Shown here one piece after another: positions 28,127-32,418 of a stretch of 32,418 nucleotides of DNA. Source of the stretch: Paracoccaceae bacterium (GTDB lineage: Bacteria; Pseudomonadota; Alphaproteobacteria; Rhodobacterales; Rhodobacteraceae). How positions within the stretch are numbered: position 1 is the first letter of the stretch; each line of letters opens with the position of its first letter. A program made the translations under genes and the position numbers. The notes under the pieces are model-generated. The model saw only the letters and a program-made list of their open reading frames with translations. It ran no database searches and was not told where the DNA came from. The DNA lies in NCBI GenBank assembly GCA_016764785.1, contig JAESRG010000020.1:1-32418 (forward strand). The letters are read 5' to 3'.

Positions 28127-28163
28127 ATTTGTGATCACATTCAAAAATCAAGTGATCACAAAT
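28127..28163. promoter_or_regulatory. Tandem GTGATCAC palindromes within a 12-bp-arm inverted repeat upstream of sdhC
   Basis: ATTTGTGATCAC (28127-28138) - N13 - GTGATCACAAAT (28152-28163); palindrome centres 21 bp apart. Confidence 0.6.
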
Positions 28164-29188
28164 TACAAAGGTATAAGCACCCAGTAATCCAGATCCAGCA
28201 AAACATGCGGTAGGTATTTTCCATCATTCCCCTTTAGGGCAAATCCGGTTTCATTTTGATTAACGGCGACCAATCGAAGGCGGAGCGCGCCGATATTACC
28301 AATCTTTGCCTTATCCAGAACCTCGGACCATGCCCAGATTGTATCATTCGCAAAGCAAGGGTTTGCGTGACTGCCGCCGTTGATGGCCGCGATCATTTGT
28401 GCATTAGCGAGGCCGTTGAACGACAGCGCCCGCGCCATCGACATCACATGGCCGCCATAAATCAGCCGTCGCCCGTCGGGGCGTTGACTGGTATCAAAAT
28501 GCACTTTGGCGGTGTTTTGCCACAAACGCGTTGCCATCATATGCTCAGATTCGGAAACCGTTACGCCATCAACATGGTCAATCTTTTCACCGATTTCATA
28601 GTCATTCCAGCGGTGTTTTTCACCCGCCTGACCAAAATCATAATCGGAAAAATCCAAACCAGCTGAAACAGTCAGATCAGTCGCCAAAACGGCTGTTGGC
28701 AAATCGGGCACACTGGTTTCAGGGGCCGCGGCGTCCAGATTATCTTTACGCACCATCACCCAGCGCACATAGTCCAAAACCGGTTCATTACGTTGGTTAA
28801 AACCAGTGGTGCGCAACCAGACAACGCCGGTTTTACCGCTGGAATTCTGTTTGATTCCGATGATTTCAGAACTGGCTCGCAGGGTATCCCCCACATAAAC
28901 CGGCCGTAAAAACCGCAGATTGGCATAACCAAGGTTAGCCACCGCGTTCAACGAAATATCTGGTACAGATTTGCCCAACACCAGATGGAAGATGATCAGA
29001 TCTTCCAGCGGGCTTTGTGACAATCCGCAATCCTTGGCAAACTCATCGCTTGAATAAAGCGCGAATCGGCTTGGGTATAGCGCTAGGTACAAAGCCCGTT
29101 CGCCACCTGAAACCGTGCGCGGTACGGCGTGGTCGAAAACCTGACCGACGCTAAAATCTTCAAAGAAATTGCCGCGGCTGGTTTTCAC
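28163..29188 (-). CDS. mch: Mesaconyl-CoA hydratase (beta-methylmalyl-CoA dehydratase, MaoC family)
   Basis: 341 aa; MKTSRGNFFEDFSVGQVFDHAVPRTVSGGERALYLALYPSRFALYSSDEFAKDCGLSQSPLEDLIIFHLVLGKSVPDISLNAVANLGYANLRFLRPVYVGDTL...; GTG start overlapping the upstream stop; same transcription unit as mcl2. Confidence 0.88.
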   Translation of the reverse strand: MKTSRGNFFEDFSVGQVFDHAVPRTVSGGERALYLALYPSRFALYSSDEFAKDCGLSQSPLEDLIIFHLVLGKSVPDISLNAVANLGYANLRFLRPVYVGDTLRASSEIIGIKQNSSGKTGVVWLRTTGFNQRNEPVLDYVRWVMVRKDNLDAAAPETSVPDLPTAVLATDLTVSAGLDFSDYDFGQAGEKHRWNDYEIGEKIDHVDGVTVSESEHMMATRLWQNTAKVHFDTSQRPDGRRLIYGGHVMSMARALSFNGLANAQMIAAINGGSHANPCFANDTIWAWSEVLDKAKIGNIGALRLRLVAVNQNETGFALKGNDGKYLPHVLLDLDYWVLIPL

Positions 29189-29388
29189 AACTGCCCCAAT
29201 TTCAGGTCTGGCGCATAGTCGCCTTCATATTCCTTAACCACGGCTTGGGCGCAGCGCATCACGCCGCGTTTTGCATCAAAGCTCATGGTTGGACTGCCCT
29301 GCAACGACCAACCTTTGGCCAGTGCAGCTGATACTTTGTGGCAGAATTCTGAGGTGTCGTCCTCGGTCAACAAACGATAGGCCAGCAT
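29185..29388 (-). CDS. DUF1737-like small protein
   Basis: MLAYRLLTEDDTSEFCHKVSAALAKGWSLQGSPTMSFDAKRGVMRCAQAVVKEYEG; overlaps the mch GTG start. Confidence 0.75.
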   Translation of the reverse strand: MLAYRLLTEDDTSEFCHKVSAALAKGWSLQGSPTMSFDAKRGVMRCAQAVVKEYEGDYAPDLKLGQL

Positions 29389-29389
29389 G

Positions 29390-29953
29390 TTATGCTCCAA
29401 ACGGTGAGGGGCCGATCCAGATGTGCAGACCCGAAATTACTGAAAATACCACGGCCGAGATTACCAGCCATTTGATGTCACCCTTTGCGGGGCCTGCTTG
29501 TGGTCGGTCCCATTTGCCTTCTTGCGTGCTGATAAGCAGGATCGAAATGATCGCCCATACAGCCATGCCGCCAAACAAAAGCACCGAGGCCAAATCGCCG
29601 TTTACCAGCAAATGCGCCCCCGCCCAAACCACAACGCCCGTTAGCATCGGATGACGCAACCACGTGCGCGCGCAGCCTTTTGAACTGCCCATGCCCAACA
29701 GGGCAATCGCGATAATCATGGCCAGATTGTTCAAATGTCCAGCCCAGCTTGGCGTGTCATAGATGACCTCGATAGGTGCGGCGCGATAGCCCAGCACCAT
29801 CAAAACGATTGAACCAAGGATCAACACCGAGATAATGCCTTTGGCGGGGCCAGCCCCCATTTTTGTGTCCAGCGCGGTGCGCAGCCCCGGCGCCACCCGC
29901 TTCAAAAAATGCGTTATCCACCAAATGGCGAGGCCTAGGTAAAGTAGTGTCAT
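29390..29953 (-). CDS. NnrU family integral membrane protein
   Basis: LYLGLAIWWITHFLKRVAPGLRTAL...SVLILGSIVLMVLGYRAA...GCARTWLRHPMLTGVVVWAGAHLLVNGDLASVLLFGGMAVWAI. Confidence 0.85.
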   Translation of the reverse strand: MTLLYLGLAIWWITHFLKRVAPGLRTALDTKMGAGPAKGIISVLILGSIVLMVLGYRAAPIEVIYDTPSWAGHLNNLAMIIAIALLGMGSSKGCARTWLRHPMLTGVVVWAGAHLLVNGDLASVLLFGGMAVWAIISILLISTQEGKWDRPQAGPAKGDIKWLVISAVVFSVISGLHIWIGPSPFGA

Positions 29954-29954
29954 A

Positions 29955-30797
29955 TCACTGTTCCCTGAGTTTTTTGATCAACGCTGACTTTGCCAGCAAA
30001 CGCTGCGCGGTTTCAACATGTAAATTTTCGACGATTTTGCCATCGACGACTGCGACACCGTCGACAGCCGCAAACGCTTCAATATGACGTTCTGCAAGAG
30101 CCAGATCATCCGCACTCGGGGCGAAAACCGTGTTGGCAATATCAAGCTGCGCTGGATGGATCAGGGTTTTGCCGTCGAACCCCATGTCACGGCCCTGCTG
30201 GCATTCAATCTGCAAACCTGCTTCATCCTTAAAGGCATTAAAAACCCCGTCGACACAGATCAAACCATTGGCCCGCGCTGCTAAAAGGCAAATCGACAGA
30301 CTGGTAAGTACTGCGACCCGATCAGCGGTGTGTTGGGCGAACAGATCTTTGACTAGGTCATTGGTGCCAATCACGAACCCCTCAAGAATCGGAGTGCTGG
30401 CCGCAATTTCAGCAGCATTCAAAATGCCCGCTGGGGTTTCCATCATTGCCCAAAGGCGGGTTTTTCCGGTCAATTTGTCTGAAATTGCTGTTAAGTCTGC
30501 GCCGGAACATACTTTTGGCACCAAAATGCCGTCGGGCTCGGCCGCAATTGCGGCATCCAGATCGTCGGCGCCCCATTGCGTGTCCAACCCGTTGATGCGC
30601 ACCAATATCTTGCGCGCCCCGTATCCGCCGGCTTTGACGGTCTCGGCGACTAAATTTCGTGCGGTCAATTTGTCATCAGGCGCAACGGCGTCTTCCAGAT
30701 CAAAGATCAGCGCATCAGCGGGTAAAGTCTTGGCTTTTTCCAAAACCCGCGCGCGGGCGCCGGGCAGATAAAGTACTGAACGATAGGGGTGCGACAT
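29955..30797 (-). CDS. mcl2: HpcH/HpaI (CitE-like) lyase family; likely (3S)-malyl-CoA thioesterase
   Basis: MSHPYRSVLYLPGARARVLEKAKTLPADALIFDLEDAVAPDDK...LVPKVCSGADL...MMETPAGILNAAEIA...GTNDLVKDL...GFDGKTLIHPAQLDIAN; GGAGG RBS; operon with mch. The mcl2 assignment over other CitE-like enzymes is inference. Confidence 0.8.
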   Translation of the reverse strand: MSHPYRSVLYLPGARARVLEKAKTLPADALIFDLEDAVAPDDKLTARNLVAETVKAGGYGARKILVRINGLDTQWGADDLDAAIAAEPDGILVPKVCSGADLTAISDKLTGKTRLWAMMETPAGILNAAEIAASTPILEGFVIGTNDLVKDLFAQHTADRVAVLTSLSICLLAARANGLICVDGVFNAFKDEAGLQIECQQGRDMGFDGKTLIHPAQLDIANTVFAPSADDLALAERHIEAFAAVDGVAVVDGKIVENLHVETAQRLLAKSALIKKLREQ

Positions 30798-30818
30798 CGG
30801 GTGGGCCTCCGTGGTTAT

Positions 30819-30877
30819 GTTGCGTCGCAACAACATATCGCACCTGTTCGCAGGTGCAAGACAATCCTGACCTTGCA
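30819..30877. promoter_or_regulatory. Dyad-rich mcl2/mdh intergenic region
   Basis: GTTGCG-T-CGCAAC (30819-30831); GCACCTG-TTCG-CAGGTGC hairpin (30840-30857); TGCAAG-N11-CTTGCA (30855-30877). Confidence 0.5.
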
Positions 30878-30915
30878 GAAAATCGAAAATAGGACTAGGC
30901 CATGGGGCGATTTAG

Positions 30916-31905
<990 letters not shown>

Positions 31906-31925
31906 ACGCATACCAATATTTTTGG

Positions 31926-31958
31926 AAAGGCCATGCCCCTCGGGTGTGGCCTTTTTTT
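31926..31958 (+). terminator. Rho-independent terminator of mdh
   Basis: AAAGGCCA-TGCCC-CTC-GGGTG-TGGCCTTTTTTT hairpin with T-tract about 20 bp after the mdh stop. Confidence 0.88.
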
Positions 31959-32083
31959 GTGCGTAACCAATTCTGCATGGGCGGAAAACTGTCGATTTCT
32001 GAACAATTATTGCATTGACCCTTGCAAATCTTAGCCACCGCCCTCAACTTATGAACATCGTTCAAACATTTGGAGACGACATT

Positions 32084-32418
32084 ATGAAACTACTTTATTT
32101 AGTCCCGCTGCTTTTTTCGGCAACCCTGGCTCACAGTCAAACGCTGTTTGTTGATGGCGAAAGCCTGTCCGATGCGCAATCGCGCCTGATGGCCCTACAA
32201 GATAAATCCCCTGACGATCAATTTGCCCTCGGGGCGGTGCATTTCCTGCGCGGGGTTGAAAAGACGTTGCAAACCCGTTGGCAACATAATGCCCGCATGG
32301 ATGACCTCGACCTGCCGGTTTTGCGTTTGCCGATTGCACCAAACCCTAATGCCGATCCGTTTACGGCCGACCTGATCGTTAACCTGTTTTCGGAGCTACG
32401 CGAGGATATGGACGCCAG
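32084..32418 (+). CDS. Putative secreted protein (partial, truncated at window end)
   Basis: MKLLYLVPLLFSATLAHSQTLFVDGESLSDAQSRLMALQDKSPDDQFALGAVHFLRGVEKTLQTRWQHN...; signal peptide and GGAG RBS; frame open to the window edge. Confidence 0.75.
   Translation, partial: MKLLYLVPLLFSATLAHSQTLFVDGESLSDAQSRLMALQDKSPDDQFALGAVHFLRGVEKTLQTRWQHNARMDDLDLPVLRLPIAPNPNADPFTADLIVNLFSELREDMDA

Overview
The window is a gene-dense alphaproteobacterial chromosome segment, Rhodobacterales-like by gene content and order. No mobile element, CRISPR array, tRNA or rRNA was recognised. From left to right:
- a partial GNAT gene and sseA
- a disrupted DUF2807/GIN-domain gene
- recQ and cutC
- a flagellar block (SLT transglycosylase, flhA, fliR, flhB, FliJ-like ORF)
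- a zinc-ribbon thioredoxin, smc, an FMN reductase and a RecD-like helicase
- a quorum-sensing unit (small ORF, luxR, luxI)
- a C2/C3 carbon-assimilation region: ccr, an acyltransferase, ecm, DUF1989, sdhB, two small lipoproteins, sdhA, sdhD, sdhC, mch, DUF1737, nnrU, mcl2, mdh
- a truncated secreted-protein gene

The most interesting signals are non-coding. TTGCG/CGCAA dyads lie upstream of three ethylmalonyl-CoA pathway transcription units (ccr, ecm, mcl2). A pair of identical GTGATCAC palindromes spaced exactly 21 bp lies upstream of sdhC. Two dyads lie in the luxR-luxI gap. Other points of interest are the two lipoprotein ORFs inside the sdh operon, the small ORF overlapping luxR, and the DUF2807 gene, which has a frameshift and no canonical start. 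No wholly new multi-gene system is evident. All family calls come from motif recognition by eye, without database searches.
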